A DNA stretch of 41,232 nt, from positions 1-41,232 of the forward strand of contig JAEUGY010000063.1 of the NCBI GenBank assembly GCA_016794625.1, read 5' to 3'. Positions 34,001-41,232 of this stretch are shown here, piece by piece; within the stretch, counting starts at the first letter, position 1, and each line of letters opens with the position of its first letter. The notes under the pieces were generated by a model. It saw only the letters and a program-made list of their open reading frames with translations. It did no database searches and was not told where the DNA came from. Source of the DNA: Opitutaceae bacterium. Lineage in GTDB: Bacteria > Verrucomicrobiota > Verrucomicrobiia > Opitutales > Opitutaceae. The translations under genes and the position numbers were made by a program.

Positions 34001-34909
34001 ATGTCCACGCTCGTCGCCCCGTCCGCCCCCGTTCCACCCGCCCCCGCCGCGGCCCTGGAGCGAGGCAACTCCCTTTGGCACGATGCCTGGCTCAGGCTGC
34101 GCAAGAACCGCCTCGCGGTCTTCGGCGCGGTGACCTTGATCGTGGTCAGCCTGGCCTGCTTCCTCGGTCCGTTTTTCAGCCCCTACGGTTACGAGGACCA
34201 AAACCTGGATCTCGGCGCCTCGGCCCCGAGCGCGCAACACTGGCTCGGGACGGATACGCTCGGCCGCGACTTGCTGGTCCGACTTCTCTATGGAGGCAGA
34301 GTTTCCCTCGGCGTCGGTCTCGCCGCCACCGTGGTGGCATTGACCATCGGCGTCGTGTACGGGGCGGTCGCGGGCTACTTCGGCGGCAAACTGGATGCGG
34401 CCATGATGCGCATCGTGGATATCATGTATTCCCTGCCGTTCACCATCTTCGTCATCCTGCTGATGGTCTTTTTTGGCCGTAACATCATTCTGCTCTTCGT
34501 TGCGATCGGCGCGGTCGAATGGCTGACGATGGCGCGCATTGTCCGGGGCCAGGTCATGTCGGTGAAACGGATGGAGTTCATCGAAGCAGCCCGTTCGCTC
34601 GGCTTTGGCAAACGGCGGCTGATCTTCCGGCACATCCTTCCCAACGTGCTGGGACCCATCATTGTCTATACCACACTCACCATCCCGGGCGTGATGCTGC
34701 TGGAGGCCTTCCTCAGTTTCCTCGGTCTCGGCGTGCAGCCGCCCATGAGCTCCTGGGGAGTGTTGATCAAGGACGGGGCGGAGAAGATGGAGGAATTTCA
34801 CTGGCTGCTGATCTTCCCGGGCACGGTCTTCTCCCTCACGCTGTTCTCGCTGAATTTCCTGGGCGACGGTCTGCGCGACGCACTCGACGTGCGTTCGAGC
34901 AAGGACTGA
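34001..34909 (+). CDS. oppC: Oligopeptide ABC transporter permease OppC
   Basis: The 302-residue protein has a Pro/Ala-rich cytoplasmic leader, then the OppC opening WHDAWLRLRKNRLAVFGAVT, followed by HWLGTDTLGRDLLVRLLYGG, which is diagnostic of DppC/OppC permeases. The coupling loop is EFIEAARSLGFGKRRLIFRH, and LEAFLSFLGLGVQPPMSSWG is the conserved late loop. It pairs with OppB. The expected OppD and OppF ATPase genes do not follow; instead an MsbA-like exporter gene starts 21 bases later. The ATPases must be encoded elsewhere. Confidence 0.94.
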   Translation: MSTLVAPSAPVPPAPAAALERGNSLWHDAWLRLRKNRLAVFGAVTLIVVSLACFLGPFFSPYGYEDQNLDLGASAPSAQHWLGTDTLGRDLLVRLLYGGRVSLGVGLAATVVALTIGVVYGAVAGYFGGKLDAAMMRIVDIMYSLPFTIFVILLMVFFGRNIILLFVAIGAVEWLTMARIVRGQVMSVKRMEFIEAARSLGFGKRRLIFRHILPNVLGPIIVYTTLTIPGVMLLEAFLSFLGLGVQPPMSSWGVLIKDGAEKMEEFHWLLIFPGTVFSLTLFSLNFLGDGLRDALDVRSSKD

Positions 34910-34930
34910 GTTTTCCGTTCAGTCCCGCCC

Positions 34931-36679
34931 ATGCGTTCGCTGCGCCGACTCCAGCCGTACTTTCACTACCTCTGGGACCAGCGTCGCACGGTGCCCGCCG
35001 CGATTGTCTACGGGGCGATGTACGCCGCCACCAGCGGACTGGGGCTGCCGACCCTGATTCAGTACGTCTTCCCACCGATCTTCGCCCCGGGTGGGAATCT
35101 GGATACCATGACCGTGGCCATGGTCGCCGCCTGCATACCGCTGGCTTTCCTGCTTCGCGCCATCACGGGTTACCTCAATTCCTACTACACCCAACTGACC
35201 GGCGTTCAGATCCTTGAAGCGATCCGCCTCGACTACTTTCGGAAACTCCAGGTTCTGCCGTTATCCTTTGTGCAAAACCGGCAGGTGGGCGACCTGATCT
35301 CCCGCGGGCTCTCCGATACCGCGCAACTGCAGCAGGCCATCACCCTGATGGCCAACGACGGGATCAAGCAGCCGCTCACGCTGGTCATGGCCATCGGATA
35401 CCTGGTCTGGCAGGCGTTTGCCGGCGAGGGCGTGGGCATTGTGCTGCTCTGTCTCGCCATCATCCCGCTGGCCATTTTCCCGGTTCGGTTTGTCGGCCGG
35501 AAAATCGTCAAACGAGCGCAGGTGCTGCAGGCGCAATTGGGCTCGGCCACCAGTGTCTTCACTGAGAATCTCGCCGCATCGCGGGAGGTGCGCGCCTTCG
35601 GCCTGGAGCAACAGCAAACCCAGCGCTTTGGCGCGCTGACTCGCGGGCTCGTGGTGTCGCAGATGAAGATCGTAAAGTACGCCCAGGCGCTCACGCCGGC
35701 GATCGAGGTCATCTCGGCCTCCGGGGTGGCGCTGACCATGTTTCTTTCGTACGGCAGCGGCATCTCTCTCGATGCGTTTCTCGCGCTGGTGGGGGCACTG
35801 TACTTTGCGTACGAACCCATGAAGAAGATCGGGGCGCTCAACAATGAGCTGAAACGCGCGGGCGCCTCGCTCGACCGTCTTGAAGTTGTATTGTTGGAAC
35901 CGATATCCATCGCCGATCCGGAAACTCCGGTCCCGGTGAACCGGCTGCGCGGGGAACTCGCGTTTTCCGACATCACTTTCTCCTACAAGACCGGTGACCC
36001 GGTGCTCCACGACGTCAGCATGCGCATTCCCGCGGGCACGGTCTGCGCCCTGGTCGGGCCGAGCGGCGCCGGCAAGAGCACGTTCGCCAACCTCGTGCCG
36101 CGGTTCTTTGAGGCGACCGCAGGACGGGTCATGATCGACGGCATCGACGTCCGGGCCATGCGCCTGGCCGATCTCCGGCGCAACATTGCGATCGTCTCGC
36201 AGGACCCGGTGCTCTTCAACGACACGATCTACAACAACCTCCTCCTGGGTCGACCGGACGCCACCCGCGAGGAGGTGATCGCCGCCGCCAAAAACGCGTT
36301 CGCCCACGATTTCATCACGGCGGAGCGCGACGGCTACGACTCCATCGTCGGTGAACGCGGTGTCCGGTTGTCGGGCGGACAAAAGCAACGCATCGCCCTG
36401 GCCCGGGCGTTTCTGCGCAACGCGCCCATTCTGATTCTCGACGAAGCGACCAGCGCCCTGGACAGCGAGAGCGAAGCCTACATCCAAACCGCCCTGCAAA
36501 GCCTGATGGTGGGAAAGACCGTGTTGATCATCGCGCACCGCTTTTCCACGATCCGCAACGCATCGCTGATCGTCGTCTTCGAACACGGCCGGATTGTGGC
36601 GAGTGGCTCTCATGCCGAATTGCATGCCGGAAACGCTCTTTACCGGGGGCTCTACGATCGACAGAGCGGCATGACCTAG
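34931..36679 (+). CDS. msbA: MsbA-like ABC exporter (fused permease-ATPase)
   Basis: The 582-residue protein is a half-transporter of the lipid A flippase/multidrug type. Six transmembrane helices occupy about residues 15-310. The ATPase domain follows with Walker A GPSGAGKST near residue 376, Q-loop SQDPVLFND, signature LSGGQKQRIALARAFLRN, Walker B ILILDEATSALD and switch His in IIAHRFSTIRNA. It exports rather than imports, so it cannot replace OppD/OppF. Because glycan-building genes follow, a role in flipping lipid A-core is a reasonable inference; other amphipathic substrates are possible. The start ATG is 21 bases after oppC, so co-transcription with the Opp genes is likely. Confidence 0.88.
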   Translation: MRSLRRLQPYFHYLWDQRRTVPAAIVYGAMYAATSGLGLPTLIQYVFPPIFAPGGNLDTMTVAMVAACIPLAFLLRAITGYLNSYYTQLTGVQILEAIRLDYFRKLQVLPLSFVQNRQVGDLISRGLSDTAQLQQAITLMANDGIKQPLTLVMAIGYLVWQAFAGEGVGIVLLCLAIIPLAIFPVRFVGRKIVKRAQVLQAQLGSATSVFTENLAASREVRAFGLEQQQTQRFGALTRGLVVSQMKIVKYAQALTPAIEVISASGVALTMFLSYGSGISLDAFLALVGALYFAYEPMKKIGALNNELKRAGASLDRLEVVLLEPISIADPETPVPVNRLRGELAFSDITFSYKTGDPVLHDVSMRIPAGTVCALVGPSGAGKSTFANLVPRFFEATAGRVMIDGIDVRAMRLADLRRNIAIVSQDPVLFNDTIYNNLLLGRPDATREEVIAAAKNAFAHDFITAERDGYDSIVGERGVRLSGGQKQRIALARAFLRNAPILILDEATSALDSESEAYIQTALQSLMVGKTVLIIAHRFSTIRNASLIVVFEHGRIVASGSHAELHAGNALYRGLYDRQSGMT

Positions 36680-36759
36680 AGGAAGGTTCGCTTGGCTCCG
36701 CCCTTGCCCGCCGTCGTTCGCAGCTTGCCGATCAGCCAGCCGACGGCCAAATCCACGGG

Positions 36760-37836
36760 GTGACTTCGCCGGAAACTCCACGCATCCTGGTCATCCGCCG
36801 CCGCTACTTGGGCGACATTGTTCTGCTCGGCAGCGTGTTCTTGAACCTCCGGCGGCACTGGCCCTCGGCCCGGATCGGTGCGTTGGTCGAGCGCCCCTAC
36901 GCGGGAATTCTTCCGCTCAATCCCGAGGTTGACCACGTGCTCACCTTGCCGACCCGGTGGTCCGAATGGTGGGGATTCCTTCGCCAACTTCGGCGCCAGG
37001 GGTACACACATGTGCTCGACTTCGACAATACCGAACGCACTGCCTTTGTCACTCGCATGAGCGGTGCAGCGGTGCGTGTGGCGTTCGATCGCGAGTTGAT
37101 TCCGTTCCGGCAGGCGTGGGTCTACACGCACTCCGCCCGGGTTCGCAACGCCGACTACGATCGCCAGCCCATCACCACCACCTATCTTGCCCTGCTCCGA
37201 GCGATCGACGTGCCTGTCGCCCACCTCGCCCCGCGACTGGTCCCGCGACCGGCAGACGTCGAGACCGTTCGGAAGCTGGTGGCGGGAGCCGGGAGAAAGG
37301 TCCTCGTCCATCCCGGCACGAGGAGCGCCTACCGTCGCTGGCCAGCCGAACGGTTCGCCACGCTCTGCGATCGTATTCAAGACGAGCTGGGGGCGCAGGT
37401 CTTCGTTGTGGGTGGCCCGGGTGAACGTGACGTAGCGCGCGAAATTCGCGACCGGTGCGAGTCCCACGTGGTGTTGCTCGAACAGCCTTTCACCACCGGG
37501 CAATTCGCCGCACTGCTCTCGCAATTTGACGTGATGCTCTGCCACGACAGCGGACCGATGCATATCGCCGCTGCCGTCGGCACCCGAGTCGTGGCCCTCT
37601 TTGGCTCACAAAACACGACCATCTGGCAACCCCAGGGCGAAGGCCACATCGTCCTGCAGACGCAGCTTCCCTGCCCGTGCCTGCCCGAATCGGAGCGTCC
37701 GGGCCCGTGCGTGCCTTCCGACTCCTACCACAGTTACTGCGTCCGCCAGCTTCTTCCGCCCCAGGTCTTCGCTGCCGTGGAGAGGCAACTTGCCTCACCC
37801 CGACGTACGGAGTCGCTCAAAGGCGGAACGCAATGA
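36760..37836 (+). CDS. GT9-family heptosyltransferase
   Basis: The 358-residue protein begins PRILVIRRRYLGDIVLLGSV, the opening of GT9 enzymes such as WaaC, WaaF and WaaQ. GALVERPYAGILPLNPEVD is the second conserved block. VLVHPGTRSAYRRWPAERFA is the heptosyltransferase motif in the C-terminal domain. It ends with CHDSGPMHIAAAVGTRVVAL and FGSQNTTIWQP. It should transfer a heptose from ADP-heptose to the LPS core on the cytoplasmic face, probably the WaaQ/WaaF type. The start is a GTG at 36760. The last 20 bases overlap the convergent methyltransferase gene. It heads the surface-glycan group downstream of the MsbA-like exporter. Confidence 0.9.
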   Translation: MTSPETPRILVIRRRYLGDIVLLGSVFLNLRRHWPSARIGALVERPYAGILPLNPEVDHVLTLPTRWSEWWGFLRQLRRQGYTHVLDFDNTERTAFVTRMSGAAVRVAFDRELIPFRQAWVYTHSARVRNADYDRQPITTTYLALLRAIDVPVAHLAPRLVPRPADVETVRKLVAGAGRKVLVHPGTRSAYRRWPAERFATLCDRIQDELGAQVFVVGGPGERDVAREIRDRCESHVVLLEQPFTTGQFAALLSQFDVMLCHDSGPMHIAAAVGTRVVALFGSQNTTIWQPQGEGHIVLQTQLPCPCLPESERPGPCVPSDSYHSYCVRQLLPPQVFAAVERQLASPRRTESLKGGTQ

Positions 37837-38527
37837 TCGTATTGGCGACACCCACAATCTGCGAGAATCGCCCCTCGCGGGTCGCTTCGAAGATCGCCTG
37901 CGTCACTCCGGAGGCGCGACTGCCAAAGTCGTGAAACGCCATCACTCCACCCGGTTTCACAAACGGTGCCCACGCCAGGATGTCGTTGCGACAGCCGTCA
38001 TAGGAGTGGTCCCCATCCACAAAAATCAGGTCTATCGTCCCCCGCAGCGGCGCGAGCGTCTGAGCCGCTGCGAGCGAATCGCTCACAACCGGCTCGGCCC
38101 TCTCACTCAGACCCAGAGCCGAAAAGTTGGCCCTAAAGATCTCGAGCGTGCTGTTCGTGCCGAGCGCGCGGAAATGACGGTTGTACCAAGCACTGTCCTC
38201 CCCGCAGGTAGAGAGACCGGCAAAGTTATCAACCGCCCGAATCCTAGCGTTGGGTCCCTTCAAGCCGGCAGCAAGGAAGCAGGTGGAGGCACCCATCCAC
38301 GAGCCGATCTCAATCACGGATGCATCGGCCGGAAGGTCGCTGGCCAGCTGGAACAGGTAGCCCCGCTCGGGGAAGCTGCCCATGTCGTCCACCTTGAAGT
38401 GCCGCGCGATCCGGCGAAACTCCTCCCAATTGAGATCGGGACGGCGTTTGCGCGCGCCCCTCAGAAAGCGCCCGCATTTCTGGGCAAAGCGCAGGTCGCG
38501 CACCAAGGGCCACGATTTGAACGACAT
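37817..38527 (-). CDS. Class I SAM-dependent methyltransferase (Methyltransf_24 type)
   Basis: The 236-residue protein has a SAM-binding motif VIEIGSWMGASTCFLAAGLK, then RIRAVDNFAG with the acidic residue that holds the ribose, and DLIFVDGDHSYDGCRNDILA, the hallmark of the Methyltransf_24/CmcI-like family, followed by LVKPGG-like FVKPGGVMAFHDFG. Members often modify sugars or glycan ends, and the neighbouring glycosyltransferases fit this, but the acceptor is not known. It lies on the opposite strand to its neighbours, tail-overlapping the heptosyltransferase gene by 20 bases and diverging from the GT2 gene over 112 bases. Confidence 0.85.
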   Translation of the reverse strand: MSFKSWPLVRDLRFAQKCGRFLRGARKRRPDLNWEEFRRIARHFKVDDMGSFPERGYLFQLASDLPADASVIEIGSWMGASTCFLAAGLKGPNARIRAVDNFAGLSTCGEDSAWYNRHFRALGTNSTLEIFRANFSALGLSERAEPVVSDSLAAAQTLAPLRGTIDLIFVDGDHSYDGCRNDILAWAPFVKPGGVMAFHDFGSRASGVTQAIFEATREGRFSQIVGVANTIIAFRL

Positions 38528-38639
38528 ACCGGGACTTCACGGCACCGGAGACACGGCGGGAAGCTTTTTTTCGCGCACGCCGGAGGCCATCAGACACGCT
38601 TGCACCCGTTTCAGGAATGGGGCAGACCCACGTGCTCGC

Positions 38640-39569
38640 ATGGCCGTTGTCGTTCCACGCATCACCGTTGCCATTCCTACCTACAATCGGGCCAACGTGC
38701 TGCGCCAGACCTTGGAAGGAGTGATGCGGCAACGTCCGATTCCAGGCGGATTTGAAGTGCTCGTGATCGACAATAACTCACGCGACGCCACCCGGGCCGT
38801 CGTGGAGGCGTTCGCCGGTCTTCCGAATGCACCTCGATACCTGCTCGAAACCAACCAAGGGTTGGATCACGCCCGCAACCGTTCCATTGCGGAAGCCAAA
38901 GGGGAAATCCTCGTTTTGGCCGATGACGACATCCTGGTCGAACCGGACTGGTTGATTGAGCTCACCGCGCCCTTTTCCCACGCCCACGCCGACCGCATTG
39001 GAGCCGTCGGAGGTGAAGTTGTGCCGGTGTTCCCGGATGGCCTCCCGGCTTGGGTGGCGGAGTGGCACGCACCCTTGGCCTTCCGCAGCGATGCGGGACC
39101 GCTGCCCATGCACCAGTCTCCCATGGGAGCGAACCTCGCGTTTCCCGTCCGAGTATTCCGTGATCATGGCATGTTCAGCACCACCTTGGATCGCAAAGGC
39201 TCTGCCTTGTTTTCCGGAGGGGAAACCGAGATGCTCCGCCGCCTTCGTCGCGCCGGTCTTGAGGTGTGGTTCGCGCCAGCCGCGCGGGTTCTTCACCAGA
39301 TGCCGGCCAGCCGAACCACGTTCCGCTATGCGACGCGACACGCGTTCGACTCCGCCCGCTCCCGGGTGGTCGAACGTGGCAGCGCATCGTTCGCCTATCT
39401 GGCTTCCCGATTTCTCGGCAATCTGGCCAAAGCGCTCGGATTCTTGGTGATGGCGCTTTTGAACCTGCTGCTCCTGCGCACCGGAGGCGCAAAGAAGGCC
39501 CTGGTGCGCGCCTGGCGTTCCTGCGGATACCTCTACCAGATTCCCCGGACTGCTCTGGGACGGGTTTAG
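38640..39569 (+). CDS. GT2-family glycosyltransferase with C-terminal hydrophobic segment
   Basis: The 309-residue protein opens VPRITVAIPTYNRANVLRQT and carries the GT-A metal motif in ILVLADDDILVEPDW, with DNNSRDATRAVV and NQGLDHARNRSIAEAKGEIL between. The later FSGGETEMLRRLRRAGLEVW block matches the acceptor-side region. A hydrophobic stretch near residues 262-280 (ALGFLVMALLNLLLL) suggests membrane attachment. It should add a sugar to a surface glycan. The ATG at 38640 immediately precedes the fold; the frame is open upstream to 38382, but that stretch is antisense to the methyltransferase gene. A second GT2 gene follows after 83 bases. Confidence 0.9.
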   Translation: MAVVVPRITVAIPTYNRANVLRQTLEGVMRQRPIPGGFEVLVIDNNSRDATRAVVEAFAGLPNAPRYLLETNQGLDHARNRSIAEAKGEILVLADDDILVEPDWLIELTAPFSHAHADRIGAVGGEVVPVFPDGLPAWVAEWHAPLAFRSDAGPLPMHQSPMGANLAFPVRVFRDHGMFSTTLDRKGSALFSGGETEMLRRLRRAGLEVWFAPAARVLHQMPASRTTFRYATRHAFDSARSRVVERGSASFAYLASRFLGNLAKALGFLVMALLNLLLLRTGGAKKALVRAWRSCGYLYQIPRTALGRV

Positions 39570-39652
39570 GTTAGGTCGGCGTTTACATTTGCCTGTCAGT
39601 ACCTACGTTCGCCCACGTTCGCCTCTGTCACGCTGCTCGCATTCTGTCTCCC

Positions 39653-40450
39653 TTGGCCCACCCTCTAGCCCTTTCCGTTGTGGTCGTCGCCCGCAACGAG
39701 GCGCGCAATCTTCCGCGTTGCCTCGCGAGTGTGCACGGCTGGGTGGACGAAATCATCGTCGCTCTCAACAACACGACCGACGAGAGCCCGGAGATCGCCG
39801 CCAGCTTTGCCGCCCGGGTCGAATCGGTTCCTTGGCAGGGCTTTCGGGACACAAAGAACGCCGCCCTGGCGCTCGCAAAGCACTCTTGGGCCCTCTGCCT
39901 CGACGCGGACGAGGCTGTTTCGCCAGCGTTGCGGTCAGACATCGAGTCCTTTTTCGCCAGCGGCGCTCATGAGCAGTTCGACGGCGCCCGTTTTCCCCGA
40001 AAGGTTTGGTTCATCGACCGCTGGATCACGCATGGAGATTGGTACCCTGACCTCTCGCTTCGCTTGATCAATCGACACCGCGGACAATGGGGAGGTGACG
40101 CCATCGTCCACGAAAAGATGGAGTGCCGCGGTCCCGTCCTGAGACTCAAAGGCGATCTTCACCACTTTTCGTTCCCCACGCTGGCCAGCCATGTTGCCAA
40201 GATCAATCCGTTCGCCGAGTTGTTCGTCCAACAGCAGCAGGCCCGGGGACGACGATTTTACGTGAGCAGCACCCTCTTTCGGGCCGTCTGGCGATTTTTC
40301 CGAGGCTATATCTTGAAGCGTGGATTCCTCGACGGCTATCCCGGACTCTACATCGCCGGTGCCAATGCCTTCGGCGTCTTTGTCCGGTATAGCCGCCTCT
40401 ACGAGGCAGAACGACGTTGCGACCCGCCCTCTCCGTCTCCATCTCCGTAA
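39653..40450 (+). CDS. GT2-family glycosyltransferase, WaaE/KdtX-like
   Basis: The 265-residue protein opens LSVVVVARNEARNLPRCLAS, then VDEIIVALNNTTDESPEIAA, and has the metal motif in ALCLDADEAVSP. FIDRWITHGDWYPDLSLRLI and WGGDAIVHEKMECRGP are typical of the WaaE/KdtX branch, which adds glucose to the LPS inner core. A basic, aromatic C-terminus (FFRGYILKRGFLDGYPGLYI) is likely membrane-associated. No ATG lies near the conserved start; a TTG at 39653 is the best candidate, so the start is uncertain. The C-terminal tail is a Pro/Ser repeat. Together with the GT9, methyltransferase and GT2 genes upstream it supports an LPS-core locus. Confidence 0.88.
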   Translation: MAHPLALSVVVVARNEARNLPRCLASVHGWVDEIIVALNNTTDESPEIAASFAARVESVPWQGFRDTKNAALALAKHSWALCLDADEAVSPALRSDIESFFASGAHEQFDGARFPRKVWFIDRWITHGDWYPDLSLRLINRHRGQWGGDAIVHEKMECRGPVLRLKGDLHHFSFPTLASHVAKINPFAELFVQQQQARGRRFYVSSTLFRAVWRFFRGYILKRGFLDGYPGLYIAGANAFGVFVRYSRLYEAERRCDPPSPSPSP

Positions 40451-40519
40451 AAGCGCCGTTTCTGCTCACCCATCGTCGACCCAACTTGGCGACGGAGTCG
40501 ATGCCCGCCCCCTGACGAT

Positions 40520-40909
40520 ATGCCCGAACGGGAAATCCCAACTTTCAGCAAACTGGCGGAAGACCTCATTGGCTCCTTGCGACGCATCCCCAATGAGGAA
40601 CCCGCATCCATGCGACGGCGCCCTACCCAAGAACTCTCGCAACTTATTGGGGACCTCAGGGTAAAGCATTCGATTGGCATGGAATCGCCGGAACAGATGA
40701 TCCGCGATCATTGGACCGAAATTGTTGGACACGCCAACGCAAGTTATTCTCACGCATCCCAAATTGATCCACGGGGCCGATTGATCGTTCTAGCCGCCCA
40801 TTCCATTGTCAGGAATGAACTTTTTTTGCATCGGAAGAGTATTGTTGAAAAACTGCAAAAGCTACCCGGCTGCAGCCATATAAAGGAGTTATACCTACGA
40901 GCAGGCTAG
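40520..40909 (+). CDS. DUF721/DciA-like protein
   Basis: The 129-residue protein has the DUF721 layout: an N-terminal helical part, then WTEIVGHANASYSHASQI and the core GRLIVLAAHSIVRNELFLHR, ending IKELYLRAG. DciA proteins of this family load or assist the replicative helicase DnaB in bacteria that lack DnaC or DnaI; here that role is inferred from the family. Base composition is visibly more AT-rich than in neighbouring genes, especially towards the 3' end (GAACTTTTTTTGCATCGG), which may be relaxed codon use rather than transfer. The ATG at 40520 lies 69 bases after the GT2 gene. rpsO follows after a long structured leader. Confidence 0.78.
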   Translation: MPEREIPTFSKLAEDLIGSLRRIPNEEPASMRRRPTQELSQLIGDLRVKHSIGMESPEQMIRDHWTEIVGHANASYSHASQIDPRGRLIVLAAHSIVRNELFLHRKSIVEKLQKLPGCSHIKELYLRAG

Positions 40910-41046
40910 CTGTAAAATTACGCTTGCGCCCTCGACGGAGGCTCGGGAGATTCGCGGCTTGCGTTAGTGGATGCTCGTTCGGTTACGGGCGCCCACCATG
41001 CTTGGTCTCGCATCCCGCGGGATTGGAACGGTGTCGCCGGCTAAAG

Positions 41047-41103
41047 CTGCGGTTCTCCCCGCAGGTGCCGCGGGTGGCACGGGGGCTGCAACCAGCCGCT
41101 CCC
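41047..41103 (+). promoter_or_regulatory. Structured leader upstream of rpsO (three consecutive hairpins)
   Basis: Three hairpins are stacked just before rpsO. The first pairs CTGCGG (41047-41052) with CCGCAG (41059-41064). The second pairs GTGCC (41065-41069) with GGCAC (41076-41080) with no spacer from the first. The third pairs GGCTG (41084-41088) with CAGCC (41093-41097), extended by GGG (41081-41083) with CCC (41101-41103) across a bulge. In several phyla ribosomal protein S15 represses its own mRNA by binding a structured leader; this region is a candidate for such a site. No T-tract is seen. Confidence 0.4.
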
Positions 41104-41132
41104 CTGCAGGCGTGCAACTCCGTCAAACAACC

Positions 41133-41232
41133 ATGTCAACTGTCGTCATAAAACCCGAAATCATCGCCCAGTACAAGACTCACGATAAGGACACCGGCTC
41201 GTCCGAAGTTCAGATCGCGCTGCTCACCGCCC
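41133..41232 (+). CDS. rpsO: 30S ribosomal protein S15, N-terminal part (partial)
   Basis: Thirty-three codons are visible before the right edge cuts the gene. The translation includes IIAQYKTHDKDTGSSEVQIA, the S15 hallmark in which the HxxDTGSxEVQ motif contacts 16S rRNA. S15 is an early-binding protein of the 30S platform. The ATG at 41133 is supported by the family N-terminal length. No strong Shine-Dalgarno is seen; ACTCCG lies upstream. In most bacteria pnp follows rpsO, but that would lie outside the window. Confidence 0.95.
   Translation, partial: MSTVVIKPEIIAQYKTHDKDTGSSEVQIALLTA

Noticed and set aside
35261..36781. Minus-strand open frame of 506 codons
   Set aside because: It is antisense to the MsbA-like exporter gene, which has all ABC motifs in order.

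Overview
The window is a stretch of bacterial chromosome with high GC content and dense coding on both strands. It looks like a member of the Verrucomicrobiota, probably Opitutaceae. This rests on the codon bias, the weak Shine-Dalgarno signals, the mix of LPS-core and MEP-pathway genes, and above all a 615-residue GreA-type factor with a very long N-terminal extension, an architecture I associate with the Chlamydiae/Verrucomicrobia branch. Genus is inference. I see no insertion sequence, prophage, CRISPR array or clear sign of recent transfer; most of it reads as core genome.

Left third (1-14.6 kb): the 5' end of a molybdate-binding protein gene (minus strand, cut by the window edge), a tRNA-Arg(CCU), a glycosyltransferase/hot-dog thioesterase pair, queG and aroK on the minus strand, a threonine aldolase, a transglutaminase gene overlapping a COG4196/DUF2126 gene (part of a predicted peptide-ligase system), a second GT4 glycosyltransferase, a secreted FKBP isomerase with a clear intrinsic terminator, a 638-residue LOG-domain fusion of unknown role, purD and an unknown secreted protein.

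Middle (14.6-29.7 kb): a low-molecular-weight phosphatase, glyA, a lone receiver domain, an MFS exporter, a lipoprotein with two retropepsin-like motifs plus a PDZ domain, an rsmB-type rRNA methyltransferase, the giant GreA-like factor, a small DUF4870 membrane protein, an ArsR-methyltransferase fusion, ptsI, and an isoprenoid cluster (ispE diverging from pyrF-ispD-ispF).

Right third (29.7-41.2 kb): an oligopeptide importer operon with two related binding lipoproteins and two permeases but no ATPase genes, then an MsbA-like exporter and a set of cell-surface glycan genes (GT9 heptosyltransferase, a class I methyltransferase, two GT2 enzymes). Last come a DUF721/DciA-like gene and the start of rpsO behind a leader with three consecutive hairpins.

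The best candidates for something undescribed are the LOG fusion, with a dCTP deaminase/dUTPase-like segment in its N-terminal half, the split transglutaminase-COG4196 pair, the extended GreA, the double-motif protease lipoprotein, and the structured rpsO leader.
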